Shown in pieces: positions 6,611-15,762 of a DNA stretch of 64,000 bases (positions are counted from its first letter, which is position 1; the number at the start of each line of letters is the position of its first letter). The notes beneath the pieces are model-generated. The model did not search any database. It saw nothing but the letters and a program-made list of their open reading frames with translations, and was not told the DNA's origin. The DNA comes from Bacteroides sp. M10. Lineage in GTDB: Bacteria; Bacteroidota; Bacteroidia; Bacteroidales; Bacteroidaceae. The DNA lies in the NCBI RefSeq assembly GCF_014334015.1, contig NZ_CP060488.1, positions 5,972,501-6,036,500 on the forward strand, read 5' to 3'. A program made the translations under genes and the position numbers.

Positions 6611-9163
6611 TTATTTAACCTCGAATGCAGCGTCAATCAATGCTTTCAAGTTCAGATAATGACTTTTGTATATTCCGCTGGAAGCATTTGCAGCATTGGT
6701 CAATTCCCTTCTAAGATCGGTCAGCTGTCCGCGTGCAATGGCAGGTGCTTCGGAGGGAGAATCAGACATATAGGCAAAGAGAATGGAATTTGTTCCAGAG
6801 TTTTTGGGTTTATCGAGCATCACAACCAATGCATTGACATAAGTTTTTTGCAAACCACGTTGAGCAAGATCGGGTCTCTTACCTCCCCTAAGGTCACTCC
6901 AGATACTTTTCTTCAAGTCGAGAAACATATCATTGGCAGTATAGGCCTTATTTCCATTCATCAACTCATTAGCAGTCATCTTGTCGAGCGTACGGCTACT
7001 AACCAGCTGTTTCAGAATGTTACTTTGTATACGGAAAATCTGATTAAAAGTGTTGATCTTAGTTTTTTCTGTCAGCTTGTTATCCATCAACCAGGCAGGT
7101 GTAGTGAACAATTCCTTGTTCAGAAATGCCATCGCTTTCTTCTGGATATCTTTCGGTACGTACTTTATCGCTTTCACATCAGTCTGTTCCACCGAAATGG
7201 GAGTGCTATAGATACCGCCAACATTGGTCGCCACATGCCCCATGTACAAATAGAACTGCCCTACGACGTTACTATACAAAGCACTTGCTTTTTCATACCC
7301 CTCATTCGGTTCATATGTCCAGTTCATGATTTCGGGCATCACACGTTTCAGGTTCTTGATACCATACGTACTTGCCAGCATCGCATCATCGCCCAAGTCT
7401 TCATTCTGGTTACGGGGATCGTCTCTATCGCTTTCTGTGCCAAATGTATAGCGTTTATCCTCTTTCAGTTTTTTGATAATCCATTTATTCATGTGTGGAA
7501 TTTCTGCCTCTGCCGTTTCAAATTCGGGCAACCAGCGGTATCCCCATTCAATGGCCCATTTATCATACATGCCGATACGAGGGAAGATGCCGGTACGCGA
7601 AATGCTATCTTCCGGTTGGGCCACGTAGTTAAAGCGTGCATAGTCCATGATAGATGGAGTATGTCCGTTGGCTTCCACCCAAGCTTTGTCTCTCAATTTT
7701 TCTACGGGAACGGTAGCGGAAGAACCGAAGTTGTGACGCAATCCTAGCGTGTGCCCCACTTCATGCGAAGACACAAAACGAATCAATTCACCCATCAGCT
7801 CATCGTCAAACTGTGGTTTGCGGGCTCCCGGGTCAATAGCACCAGCCTGCACGATGTACCAGTTGTAGAGCAGACTCATTACATTGTGATACCAATTGAT
7901 ATGTGTTTCAAGAATCTCACCGCTACGAGGGTCGTGCACATGAGGTCCGCTTGCGTTCGGGATATCCGATGGTTTGTATACGATGGCTGAATGGCGCGCG
8001 TCTTCCAGACTCCAGGTAGGATCGTCTGTCGGAGCTTCTTTACCGATAATAGCATTTTTGAATCCGGCTTTTTCGAAAGCTGCCTGCCAGTCGTTGACTC
8101 CTTGAATGAGGTAAGGAACCCACTTTTTAGGAGTGGCCGGATCGATATAAATCACGATCGGATTCTTCGGTTCCACTAATTCTCCACGCAGGTATTTCTC
8201 CTTGTCTTCGTCTTTCGGTTCAAGACGCCAACGGGTGATGTTGGCTTTGTATTTCACACCATGGGGATTTTCGTCGAAGTCTTTATAGCCGACAGCGAAA
8301 TAACCTACTCTACTATCAAACAATCTTGGCTTCATGGGCTCTTTAGGCAACAATAACAGTGAACTGTTCAGTTCGTAAGTCATCGGGCCGGTAGAACTAT
8401 AATAAGCAGCCATCATTTTCTCAATAGCGCTTCCCATAGGTGATTTCCGCTGGAAAGTACGCACGGTGCGAACTTCGATATTTTGCGGGAAAGCTTTCAA
8501 AGTATCGATATAGCTGGCTTCGGCTATCATTGAAGTGGCTCCGATATTATCTTTCATCTTACTGGAGAATGAGAACATTTCATTATCCTTACGGATAAAG
8601 TCGGTCATTTCGATAACATAGTTCTTTGTTCCGTTTTCCCTACGGATGGTTTTCAACGGGAAAGTAGCCACAATAGGCTGCACGTTAGAATTCAGCACTG
8701 CCTGATAGAGACCAAGCGTATCTGCCGAATGTTCCAGGTAGGAGATCTGACGCACAAACAACTTATTATCGGGTCCAATTTCAAAGCGGATGACCTCATC
8801 ACTGATATGGTCACCCGGATAGCCAGCTTTACGTTTCTGTTTGTCCACCGGTGCTTTTACGATTCTGTTGACTATCAGGATATCACGCCCTAACAAAGAA
8901 TCGGCTATCTCGAAATAGTATTTTCCCTCTACATTGTGCACCTTGAAGAAACCGTTCATCGTCTTGGCTTTACCGGTGATAACCTTGCCATAGGGTTGCA
9001 GAGGATCTTTTTTTGCTTTTGCTATAGAGTCGGCTTTCGCTTTATCCACAGCTTCTGTCGTGCCTTTCTTTTTCTTCTTCTTTTTAAAAAGATCTGTCGA
9101 CTGTGCTCCGGCAGTTGGAATCAATACTACCAGGAGCAACAAAAGTGTAGTTAGTTTTCTCAT
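6611..9163 (-). CDS. Zinc metalloprotease, DUF5117/DUF4953 type
   Basis: The 850-residue protein has a signal peptide (MRKLTTLLLLLVVLIPTAGAQ) and a Lys-rich linker just after it. The metzincin zinc site HEVGHTLGLRHN is near residue 466, followed by a Met-turn-like SIMDYARFNYVAQP. Domains flanking the site correspond to the DUF5117 (N-terminal) and DUF5118/DUF4953 families of Bacteroidetes. It should be an exported, zinc-dependent endopeptidase; substrates are unknown. It is homologous to the protein at 49469-52102, which lies in a SusC/SusD operon. It has its own promoter and no close operon partner. Confidence 0.85.
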   Translation of the reverse strand: MRKLTTLLLLLVVLIPTAGAQSTDLFKKKKKKKGTTEAVDKAKADSIAKAKKDPLQPYGKVITGKAKTMNGFFKVHNVEGKYYFEIADSLLGRDILIVNRIVKAPVDKQKRKAGYPGDHISDEVIRFEIGPDNKLFVRQISYLEHSADTLGLYQAVLNSNVQPIVATFPLKTIRRENGTKNYVIEMTDFIRKDNEMFSFSSKMKDNIGATSMIAEASYIDTLKAFPQNIEVRTVRTFQRKSPMGSAIEKMMAAYYSSTGPMTYELNSSLLLLPKEPMKPRLFDSRVGYFAVGYKDFDENPHGVKYKANITRWRLEPKDEDKEKYLRGELVEPKNPIVIYIDPATPKKWVPYLIQGVNDWQAAFEKAGFKNAIIGKEAPTDDPTWSLEDARHSAIVYKPSDIPNASGPHVHDPRSGEILETHINWYHNVMSLLYNWYIVQAGAIDPGARKPQFDDELMGELIRFVSSHEVGHTLGLRHNFGSSATVPVEKLRDKAWVEANGHTPSIMDYARFNYVAQPEDSISRTGIFPRIGMYDKWAIEWGYRWLPEFETAEAEIPHMNKWIIKKLKEDKRYTFGTESDRDDPRNQNEDLGDDAMLASTYGIKNLKRVMPEIMNWTYEPNEGYEKASALYSNVVGQFYLYMGHVATNVGGIYSTPISVEQTDVKAIKYVPKDIQKKAMAFLNKELFTTPAWLMDNKLTEKTKINTFNQIFRIQSNILKQLVSSRTLDKMTANELMNGNKAYTANDMFLDLKKSIWSDLRGGKRPDLAQRGLQKTYVNALVVMLDKPKNSGTNSILFAYMSDSPSEAPAIARGQLTDLRRELTNAANASSGIYKSHYLNLKALIDAAFEVK

Positions 9164-9193
9164 GCGATGTCTTTTAAGATATTAGTTGAAATG

Positions 9194-9224
9194 CAAAGTT
9201 AACAATTCGCATGAGCTAACCAAA
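9194..9224 (-). promoter_or_regulatory. Promoter of the DUF5117 protease gene
   Basis: Read on the minus strand, TTTG (9224-9221) and TAACTTTG (9201-9194) are 19 bp apart, a perfect fit to the Bacteroides consensus. The -7 element lies about 30 bp before the ATG at 9163. Confidence 0.75.
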
Positions 9225-9240
9225 TGATACCATGCTATTT

Positions 9241-10413
9241 TTATAAAGCCAGATGATAAATTTCTTTACTATCTTTCTTTGTCAGCTTGACATAGTTACC
9301 TACCAATTCGCCTTTATTCCGGTGCAGACTGTCTACAAGGCGGTCGATGTCGGGATTCTCAATGCCAAGTTCTTTGAAGGTCACAGGCAGGCCGATGGAA
9401 GTAAAGAAGGATTTCAGGCGGGAGATTCCTTCAAGAGCTACCGCCTTTTTATCGGCTGATTCTGCCACTCCCCACACTCGGATGGCGTATTGGGCTATCT
9501 TATCCACATTGTGTTCTGTCATCCATGTCATCCAGGCAGGAAAAATCACAGAGAGCCCGGCGCCATGAGTCACGTTATAGATGGCACTGATTTCATGTTC
9601 GAGGAAGTGGGAAGCCCAGTCCTCTTCACAACCTACACCACAGGTTCCGTTGTGGGCAATGGTTCCGCTCCACATCAGATTGGCACGGGCTCCGTAGTTT
9701 TCAGGTTCTTTCATGACGGTGGTTGCTTCTTTAATGATGGCAAGCAATGTGCCTTCGCACAGGCGGTCGCCTATCTCTACGTCTTTCGTGTTGGTGAAAT
9801 AGCGTTCCATAATGTGTGCCATCATATCGGCAATGCCGCAAGCGGTTTGGAAAGGAGGAAGCGTGTAGGTCAGTTCGGGATTCATTACGGCAAAAACAGG
9901 ACGCAGTACACCGGGAGCACGGAGACTTAATTTCTGTAAGCCATCGACTTTCGTGATGACGGTATTGCCGGAACCTTCGCTTCCGGCAGCAGGGATTGTC
10001 AGCACAACGGCTACTTTCAATGCTTTCGTCACAATGGCTTTTCCGATGTAGAAATCCCAGAAATCTCCGTTGTAAGGAACTCCGGCTGCAATGGCTTTCG
10101 CCGTATCAATCACGGAGCCGCCACCAACAGCGAGCATCATGTCTACGTTTTCTTTCCGGCAGAGGTCGATTCCTTCATATACTTTCGTGTCTATCGGGTT
10201 AGGCTGTACACCACCCAGCATACAATAAGGAATACCTGCTTCCTGCAATGAGTTCTCAACACGAGCCAATAATCCGCTGCGTATCACAGAACCACCACCA
10301 TAGACAATCATTACTTTGCGTGCGCCGTATTTCTGCACTAATGCTCCGGTCTGCGCTTCCGTGTCCCTACCGAATACAAATTCGGTAGGGCTGTAAAAGA
10401 TAAAATTATTCAT
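9241..10413 (-). CDS. Iron-containing alcohol dehydrogenase, BdhA/YqhD-like
   Basis: The 390-residue protein belongs to the group III iron-dependent alcohol dehydrogenases. Visible features are the NAD(P)-binding GGGSVIDTAKAIA, the AAGSEGSGNTVIT segment, and metal-site histidines in MAHIMERYF and in VTHGAGLSVIFPAWM. It should reduce aldehydes or oxidise alcohols with NAD(P)H; the natural substrate is unknown. A -7-like TAACTTTG lies at 10470-10463 upstream, but no -33 is visible. It follows the inositol lipid genes on the same strand with 62 bp in between, so it may be the last gene of that unit or independent. Confidence 0.88.
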   Translation of the reverse strand: MNNFIFYSPTEFVFGRDTEAQTGALVQKYGARKVMIVYGGGSVIRSGLLARVENSLQEAGIPYCMLGGVQPNPIDTKVYEGIDLCRKENVDMMLAVGGGSVIDTAKAIAAGVPYNGDFWDFYIGKAIVTKALKVAVVLTIPAAGSEGSGNTVITKVDGLQKLSLRAPGVLRPVFAVMNPELTYTLPPFQTACGIADMMAHIMERYFTNTKDVEIGDRLCEGTLLAIIKEATTVMKEPENYGARANLMWSGTIAHNGTCGVGCEEDWASHFLEHEISAIYNVTHGAGLSVIFPAWMTWMTEHNVDKIAQYAIRVWGVAESADKKAVALEGISRLKSFFTSIGLPVTFKELGIENPDIDRLVDSLHRNKGELVGNYVKLTKKDSKEIYHLAL

Positions 10414-10475
10414 TGTCGCTTTCTTTATAGGTCTTTTTATATAGATCCTTTTATAAGTCAGACAAAGTTATAAAT

Positions 10476-11486
10476 TTAAGCAGAATATTTTTCTTTTGAT
10501 TGTTTAAAGTTTCCTACTTTCATCAGTGCAAGTCCGATAACAATCCAGACCATTTCACGCACCCGGGTAATCAAAGCGGCATAGACACCGTAGGCTCCGG
10601 AAAGGGAAAGTCCACCTACGGCAAGAGCAAAGCCGCCTTCACGACCTCCCAGTTGCATGGGCAGGAAAAACAGCAGGTTGGCAAGAAGAGAAGAGAAAGC
10701 TGCAATCAGGCAGCAGTCGGCAAAGCTGACGTTAGTAGTCAGCACATTCAGTATCAGCCAGATTTCAAGACAGCTGACTACGCGGGCGGTATATTCCAGG
10801 AAGAGGGCGCTATAAAATGTTTGTTTCTTTTGCTGATGGAGAAGTGCGATTTGTTTGTCTATATTCTCCAGTTTCTCTTTATGTGCACTTGCAAAATGAA
10901 GTACTTTCTTTTTCAGGAAAGGAATATGACTACCCATGCGGACAAAAGCTACTGCCATCCCATGCCGGTAGCCTTTGATGAAAAGGATAACGATCAGTAG
11001 ACAAAAGACGGTTATAGCTCCCAGGATTATTCCCATCGCCCACCCTACCGGGTACAGGCAGACATAAAGCAATACTGAACTCAACCAAAAGCAAAAGTGG
11101 GAAAAGATATGCATCATCACGTAAAGAATCACGGAAGAGGTGGCACGTTCGATTCCTATATAGGGTTTCAGTTCCATGATGCGGTATGGCTCACCACCCA
11201 TCAGTCCGACGGGAGTCACGTAATTGAGTGCAAATCCAGTCACGGTGAATTTGTAGAGCCGGGCAAATGAAAAGCCGGTTTTTCCGCTGCTACGGATTAT
11301 TATATACCACGAGACTGTATTAATCAGGTAGACGAACAGCCACAGCAACAAGACCAAAGGTAAATATATCCCTGCACGTTTCAGATTCATCCAAAGCTCC
11401 TGATAATCCATATCGAAAGTGAATATCATAATCAGGACGGCGATGATACCAAAGGCGAGGAATATATTACGATATTTGTTCTTCAC
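10476..11486 (-). CDS. LPG-synthase-like/UPF0104 integral membrane protein
   Basis: The 336-residue protein has about eight hydrophobic segments and belongs to the family related to the membrane part of lysylphosphatidylglycerol synthase (flippase-like). The segments GFALNYVTPVGLMGGEPYRI and FLPMQLGGREGGFALAVGGL are typical of it. Members move or help synthesise lipids at the inner membrane. It lies directly downstream of the PAP2/IPC-synthase-like gene (47 bp), so a role in moving an inositol lipid or its precursor is a reasonable inference, not shown by the sequence. Confidence 0.8.
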   Translation of the reverse strand: MKNKYRNIFLAFGIIAVLIMIFTFDMDYQELWMNLKRAGIYLPLVLLLWLFVYLINTVSWYIIIRSSGKTGFSFARLYKFTVTGFALNYVTPVGLMGGEPYRIMELKPYIGIERATSSVILYVMMHIFSHFCFWLSSVLLYVCLYPVGWAMGIILGAITVFCLLIVILFIKGYRHGMAVAFVRMGSHIPFLKKKVLHFASAHKEKLENIDKQIALLHQQKKQTFYSALFLEYTARVVSCLEIWLILNVLTTNVSFADCCLIAAFSSLLANLLFFLPMQLGGREGGFALAVGGLSLSGAYGVYAALITRVREMVWIVIGLALMKVGNFKQSKEKYSA

Positions 11487-11533
11487 AGTTTCTTGTATGA
11501 CTTAGTACGATTTATTCCAGCACGGGGATAGAT

Positions 11534-12469
11534 CTACTTTATATATGCATAATATCTTTCGAAGAATCTTTTGAATGCCGGGATTTTCATCAATACATAT
11601 TCGAATACCAGCCAGCCGATCAATGCGCAAGAGATACCGAGTAATACATCAATGATATAATGATGGCATGAATAAATGGCTGTTCCCCAAATACCTACCA
11701 TAATAATAGAGAAAAGGGTAATCACATACCATCTGCATTTACCAATAATGGCGTACACTAATGCAACTACCATATAGGCTGCGTGCAGTGAAGGTACTGC
11801 CGCAAAGACGTTTGCATTGCGTCCATAGATCGAATCGAAGATGGTCACTCCGAAGAAAGCATCAAAGCGTCCCAATCCTGCTACATTGCCGGGTGTGTTC
11901 AGTATCGGTTCGAAACCGTAGTTGATAGCATACCAGGGTGGAGCTGCCGGATGGATATAATAACCGGCAAAGCCGATCAGGTTGACGAATAAAAATACCA
12001 GTGCAAAGCGAAGGTAGGTTTTTCTTTCCTTCTTGAAATACAGGCAAAGCCCGAACAGGATAGGAACAGGAACCCAGCAAAGGTAGAAGATTCCGGCAAA
12101 GACGTCTGCTATCGGCCAGTTGTGTGCAGCGAAGTATTCGCAAGGGGTAACCAGAAGGCCATTATCCATCACTCCGAAGAGGGACTTTTCGAGATTATAC
12201 AGTCCGGCCACGTCAATCGGGTTCACTTCGTAGTTGGGGCAAATACGCATCCAGTCATACGAGATTCCAAAAATGGCGAAAGGCAACAGAGCTACTGCTA
12301 ACTTACGAGTAGGCAGTCCGGCAAAAAATAAAACTAAATAGAGTGCCGCCATTAACAGGTGCTCGGAACGAAGCCCGATGAAGATACCTGTCAGCAAAAG
12401 GAAAAGAGCCATAATGACTGTCACAGTCAGGGCTTCTCTCTTCGACGGCATTTGAATATTCTTTATCAT
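11534..12469 (-). CDS. PAP2-superfamily enzyme, probable inositol phosphorylceramide synthase
   Basis: The 311-residue membrane protein carries PAP2 phosphotransferase signatures: VPSLHAAYMV (C2-type motif) and CHHYIIDVLLG (C3-type motif with His and Asp), on a background of about six to seven membrane segments. The same arrangement is found in AUR1-type inositol phosphorylceramide synthases, which transfer inositol phosphate from phosphatidylinositol to ceramide. The order with MIPS, PgpA and a CDP-alcohol transferase matches the published B. thetaiotaomicron inositol lipid cluster, where the BT_1522 homologue was assigned this role (recalled). Generic PAP2 phosphatase activity remains possible from sequence alone. 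Confidence 0.8.
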   Translation of the reverse strand: MIKNIQMPSKREALTVTVIMALFLLLTGIFIGLRSEHLLMAALYLVLFFAGLPTRKLAVALLPFAIFGISYDWMRICPNYEVNPIDVAGLYNLEKSLFGVMDNGLLVTPCEYFAAHNWPIADVFAGIFYLCWVPVPILFGLCLYFKKERKTYLRFALVFLFVNLIGFAGYYIHPAAPPWYAINYGFEPILNTPGNVAGLGRFDAFFGVTIFDSIYGRNANVFAAVPSLHAAYMVVALVYAIIGKCRWYVITLFSIIMVGIWGTAIYSCHHYIIDVLLGISCALIGWLVFEYVLMKIPAFKRFFERYYAYIK

Positions 12470-12503
12470 ATTAGTTGATAGGTGATAGTTGATAAATGAT
12501 AGA

Positions 12504-13154
12504 TTATTCTTTCATCGCTTTGTAGCAATGTCTCACACGTGCAAAAGCCGTGATATTGGCAAACACTGCAACAAAGGCAAGAGGAACAATCATAATCAGA
12601 ATCGGTTCGAAAGCGGTGATATCTTTGAAAACGCCACAGAATAAAGCTCCGAGACTGGTCAGCACTACGCGCTCCGGACGTTGCATGAATCCCACTTTAC
12701 ATTCGATTCCCAGTCCTTCGGCACGGGCACGCACGTAGCTTACCATCAGTGAGCCTATTAGTGCTATGAAGGCAATAAGTGCATAAAAGAAATAGTCTTT
12801 CATTGACAAATAGTAACAGATACCGAAGAAGGTCATCAATTCACTGTAACGGTCGAGTACTGAATCGTAAAGCGCACCGAACTTGGAACTCATGTTACCC
12901 AGGCGAGCTACACGTCCGTCCATCATATCAAACAATCCGGCAAACAAAATCACACCGCCTGCCCAGCCGATAATGGCCAGATCGTTTTGACCGCCATAAA
13001 TGCCGGCATATACAAACATTCCTGCCGCTACTACATTCAGGATAAATCCGGTAGTGGTGATAAAGTTAGGAGTGATCCCTATTTTAATCATTCCGCGTAT
13101 CAGGGGATTGATAATCTTATAAATCAACTGTTGTAAATAATCTCTGTAATTCAT
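12504..13154 (-). CDS. CDP-alcohol phosphatidyltransferase, phosphatidylinositol-phosphate synthase
   Basis: The 216-residue membrane enzyme contains the CDP-alcohol phosphotransferase signature in [12 protein letters not shown]...[11 protein letters not shown] (DxxDGxxAR, then G, D and D). It has about five to six membrane segments. The family joins CDP-diacylglycerol to an alcohol. The nearby myo-inositol-phosphate synthase indicates inositol phosphate as acceptor, giving phosphatidylinositol phosphate, in line with the role assigned to the BT_1523 homologue. Selectivity for inositol phosphate over glycerol phosphate is inferred from context. Confidence 0.85.
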   Translation of the reverse strand: MNYRDYLQQLIYKIINPLIRGMIKIGITPNFITTTGFILNVVAAGMFVYAGIYGGQNDLAIIGWAGGVILFAGLFDMMDGRVARLGNMSSKFGALYDSVLDRYSELMTFFGICYYLSMKDYFFYALIAFIALIGSLMVSYVRARAEGLGIECKVGFMQRPERVVLTSLGALFCGVFKDITAFEPILIMIVPLAFVAVFANITAFARVRHCYKAMKE

Positions 13155-13240
13155 CTGTTTAAATCTGTTTATAGCTATTTTTATCTAAATCTTCTGTTTT
13201 CTCAATCAGTTCTTTCAATCGATTTTTTCAATCTGTTTTT

Positions 13241-13738
13241 TCAGTTTCTTTTTCCGAATAAACTTCTTATATCTATATTCCGGTAAACAAAGACACGCTG
13301 CATATTATAGTTCCAAAACAATGCCACGATGATTGCTACTACCACTTTAGGAATAATGAAGAAATCTCCGAAATACAGGCTAAGCGTATCACGTACCCAG
13401 GGAATCTTTGCTAATGATTCTGTCAGTGCATACGTGCCCCACGTGTTTAGCCAAACGCTACAAATCCATACAAGGATAAACTTTGCAGCGACATTCGTTT
13501 TCTTTCCTTTCGATTTAAAGGTCCATTTATAGTTGATAACACAATTGACGATTCCTCCATAGATAGCCCCCGCCAGGGTGGCATATACATAGTAGACTTC
13601 AAATAGCCTGACCAGAAGAATCGTAACGAGAAAGTCTGCAATAGTTGCCATTTGAGCAGAAAGCTGCGCCCTCAAGAACATGAAGATGCCACCTTTCTGG
13701 GAAATCATCCGTGCAACTCTTTTCAGCCAATCACCCAT
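13241..13738 (-). CDS. GtrA-family membrane protein
   Basis: The 165-residue protein has four predicted membrane segments (ATIADFLVTILLVRL, ATLAGAIYGGIVNCVINY, FILVWICSVWLNTWGTYAL, VVVAIIVALFWNYNMQRVFV) with the YKWTF and NYNMQRVFVY features of GtrA proteins. GtrA members are linked to translocation of lipid-linked sugars. It overlaps the upstream phosphatase gene by 16 bases, so the two are translationally coupled. Its job in the inositol lipid locus is unknown. Confidence 0.82.
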   Translation of the reverse strand: MGDWLKRVARMISQKGGIFMFLRAQLSAQMATIADFLVTILLVRLFEVYYVYATLAGAIYGGIVNCVINYKWTFKSKGKKTNVAAKFILVWICSVWLNTWGTYALTESLAKIPWVRDTLSLYFGDFFIIPKVVVAIIVALFWNYNMQRVFVYRNIDIRSLFGKRN

Positions 13739-14202
13739 CTTGCTCCCACTAACAAAATAAAACTATACACTCCCGCCAAAACGTCGTCCATCATCACACC
13801 TACTCCACCTTTCAGGCTTTCCATACGGCGTATGCCCAACGGCTTGGCTATATCAAAGATACGGAACAGGGCAAAAGCCGCAATCACGTACCAGAACCAA
13901 CGATCGTCATTGGGAACAGCCAATAACGGTATCCATACTCCTACCATCTCGTCCACTACCACACGCGAAGGATCTTCTCCCCAATAAGTTTCCAGCTTAT
14001 TGGCAGCCCAAATGCCGGCGAATGTAAATACAATCACCAAAGCGGCGGTCAGCCATAATACAACAGGGAAAGGAAGGAGGAAATAAAATGCAATCCAAAT
14101 GATAGAAGCCAGTAACGCCCCAGCCGTGCCGGGAGCAAAAGGAGAAAAACCGGAGCCAAAGCCCGTGCCTATAAAAACAGGTAGAAAGGGAGGACGCTTC
14201 AT
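13723..14202 (-). CDS. PgpA-like lipid phosphatase, probable PI-phosphate phosphatase
   Basis: The 159-residue membrane protein matches the PgpA phosphatidylglycerophosphatase A family: GSGFSPFAPGTAGALLAS, EDPSRVVVDEMVGVWIPL, FRIFDIAKPLGIRRMES and GVGVMMDDVLAGVYS, which carry the conserved acidic residues for metal-dependent phosphatase activity. In this locus it likely removes phosphate from phosphatidylinositol phosphate, as proposed for the B. thetaiotaomicron homologue (BT_1525). A housekeeping phosphatidylglycerophosphatase role cannot be excluded. Confidence 0.85.
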   Translation of the reverse strand: MKRPPFLPVFIGTGFGSGFSPFAPGTAGALLASIIWIAFYFLLPFPVVLWLTAALVIVFTFAGIWAANKLETYWGEDPSRVVVDEMVGVWIPLLAVPNDDRWFWYVIAAFALFRIFDIAKPLGIRRMESLKGGVGVMMDDVLAGVYSFILLVGARWVIG

Positions 14203-14289
14203 TTATTACTAATTACTAATTACAAACTACGAGTCGGTTATGCCATGAGTTCCCGAATGTGACCGGGAATTTGTACAATAAAAAAGTAA

Positions 14290-14346
14290 AAGTTGAGGTT
14301 GAGCATCCACCAGTCTTTATAGGATGGTAAATCTCAATCTCAACTT
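14290..14346 (-). terminator. Terminator after myo-inositol-phosphate synthase
   Basis: On the minus strand, a 14-base stem (arms 14346-14333 and 14303-14290, one mismatch) is followed by a T-rich run at 14289-14275. It lies right after the MIPS stop codon and suggests that MIPS is made in excess over, or separately from, the downstream lipid genes. A second short hairpin (TTCCCG/CGGGAA, 14250-14269) follows. Confidence 0.7.
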
Positions 14347-14364
14347 ATTATTTGGGGTTACTGA

Positions 14365-15654
14365 TTAAGCTAAGTAATCAGGTTCTTTTTCACCAATCAT
14401 GTTACGCAATGTCTGTTTTACCATTCTCCATTGTGTAAACAAGTCGTGTTCGGGCTGATGTTCGAAATCGTGCATCGGGCTCTTGCAGAAGAATGACAAC
14501 CAAGTCTGGATGCCGCACATGCCTGCACGCATAGCCAAGTCACTGAACAGCACAAGGTCAAGAGCGATAGGAGCTGCAAGGATAGAGTCGCGGCAAAGGA
14601 AGTTCACCTTGATTTCCATCGGGTAGCCCATCCATCCGAAGATGTCGATGTTGTCCCATGCTTCTTTGTTGTCTTTGCGAGGAGGATAGTAGTTGATACG
14701 TACTTTATGATAAACGTCTCCGTAGAGATCCGGATATTTTTCGGGTTCGAAGATAGTATCGATTACAGACAACTTGCTGACTTCTTTTGTCTTGAAGTTA
14801 TCCGGATCATCGAGTACTTCACCGTCACGGTTACCGAGGATATTGGTAGAGAACCAACCGTTCACACCCAGCATACGGGTCTTGAACATCGGAGCCAATA
14901 CGGTTTTCATCAGTGTCTGACCACTCTTGAAGTCTTTACCAGAGATAGGTACATTCTTTTGTTTAGAGAATTCCCACATAGCAGGAGTATCTACACACAA
15001 GTTAGGAGCACCCATTACGAACGGAGCGTCTTCTGCAATCGCAGCATACGCATAACACATACTCGGAGAAATCACTTCAGTGTTGTTTTCCTTCATTGCT
15101 TTCTCTAAAGCAGCGAGTGACATGTGTTCGTCAGACAACGGAATGTAAATTTCAGTACTTGCAGCCCAGAGTACAACTACACGTTCGCAGTTGTTAGCAG
15201 CTTTGAAGTCGCGGATATCCTGGCGAAGTTGTTCTACCATTTCCCAACGGGTAGCGGCCTTCTTAATGTGCGTACCATTCAGACGTTTTGCCCAGTTGTG
15301 ATCGAAAGCAGCCGGCATCGGTTTGATAGCTTCCAATTCTTCTTTCACTCCGTTGAGGTCTTTTTCTTTCAAAACCTCGGCGTACATAGCAGCTTCGTAT
15401 GCGTTGTCCGGGAAAATATCCCATCCTCCGAAAACAATGTCTTCCAAATTCGTCAAAGGCACAACGTCCTTGATGAGTTTTTCTTCGTTGTTCTCCATGC
15501 GCATTGTGGCTAACTGGGTAATAGATCCTATCGGTTTTGCCAGTCCCTTGCGAGAGGCTAGTGTACCTACAATCATCGTGGTAGCTACCGCACCACCCAC
15601 TCCAACTACCAGTACGCCAAGACGCCCGGTAGCGGGTTTAATTTCTTGTTTCAT
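14365..15654 (-). CDS. Myo-inositol-1-phosphate synthase
   Basis: The 429-residue protein is a full-length inositol-1-phosphate synthase of the NAD-binding type. Visible features are the dinucleotide loop VVGVGGAVATTM, the GWDIFPDNAY segment, GTHIKKAATRWEMV, SGQTLMKTVLAPM, and the catalytic-domain segment NFLCRDSILAAPIALDLV. It converts glucose 6-phosphate to myo-inositol 1-phosphate, the first committed step for inositol lipids. Bacteroides is unusual among gut bacteria in carrying it within a lipid cluster; BT_1526 is the recognised homologue. A -7 element precedes it and a terminator follows it. Confidence 0.93.
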   Translation of the reverse strand: MKQEIKPATGRLGVLVVGVGGAVATTMIVGTLASRKGLAKPIGSITQLATMRMENNEEKLIKDVVPLTNLEDIVFGGWDIFPDNAYEAAMYAEVLKEKDLNGVKEELEAIKPMPAAFDHNWAKRLNGTHIKKAATRWEMVEQLRQDIRDFKAANNCERVVVLWAASTEIYIPLSDEHMSLAALEKAMKENNTEVISPSMCYAYAAIAEDAPFVMGAPNLCVDTPAMWEFSKQKNVPISGKDFKSGQTLMKTVLAPMFKTRMLGVNGWFSTNILGNRDGEVLDDPDNFKTKEVSKLSVIDTIFEPEKYPDLYGDVYHKVRINYYPPRKDNKEAWDNIDIFGWMGYPMEIKVNFLCRDSILAAPIALDLVLFSDLAMRAGMCGIQTWLSFFCKSPMHDFEHQPEHDLFTQWRMVKQTLRNMIGEKEPDYLA

Positions 15655-15687
15655 TTCTATTCTATTAAAATTAAACTAAAATTGATG

Positions 15688-15695
15688 CAAAAATA
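15688..15695 (-). promoter_or_regulatory. -7 element upstream of myo-inositol-phosphate synthase
   Basis: On the minus strand TATTTTTG matches TAnnTTTG and ends 34 bp before the ATG at 15654. A convincing -33 TTTG is not visible, so this is a moderate call. Confidence 0.45.
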
Positions 15696-15762
15696 AGATT
15701 AATTAATTACTAATACGGTCTTTATTTGTCATATAAACATTGCAATTAGCAGGATTTAACTT

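Noticed and set aside
6659..7747. Long open reading frame (362 codons) antisense to the DUF5117 protease gene
   Set aside because: It mirrors a clear metalloprotease on the other strand, has no recognisable domain, and results from codon bias of the real gene. Other long antisense frames (for example 44753-45739 and 33535-34413) were dropped for the same reason.
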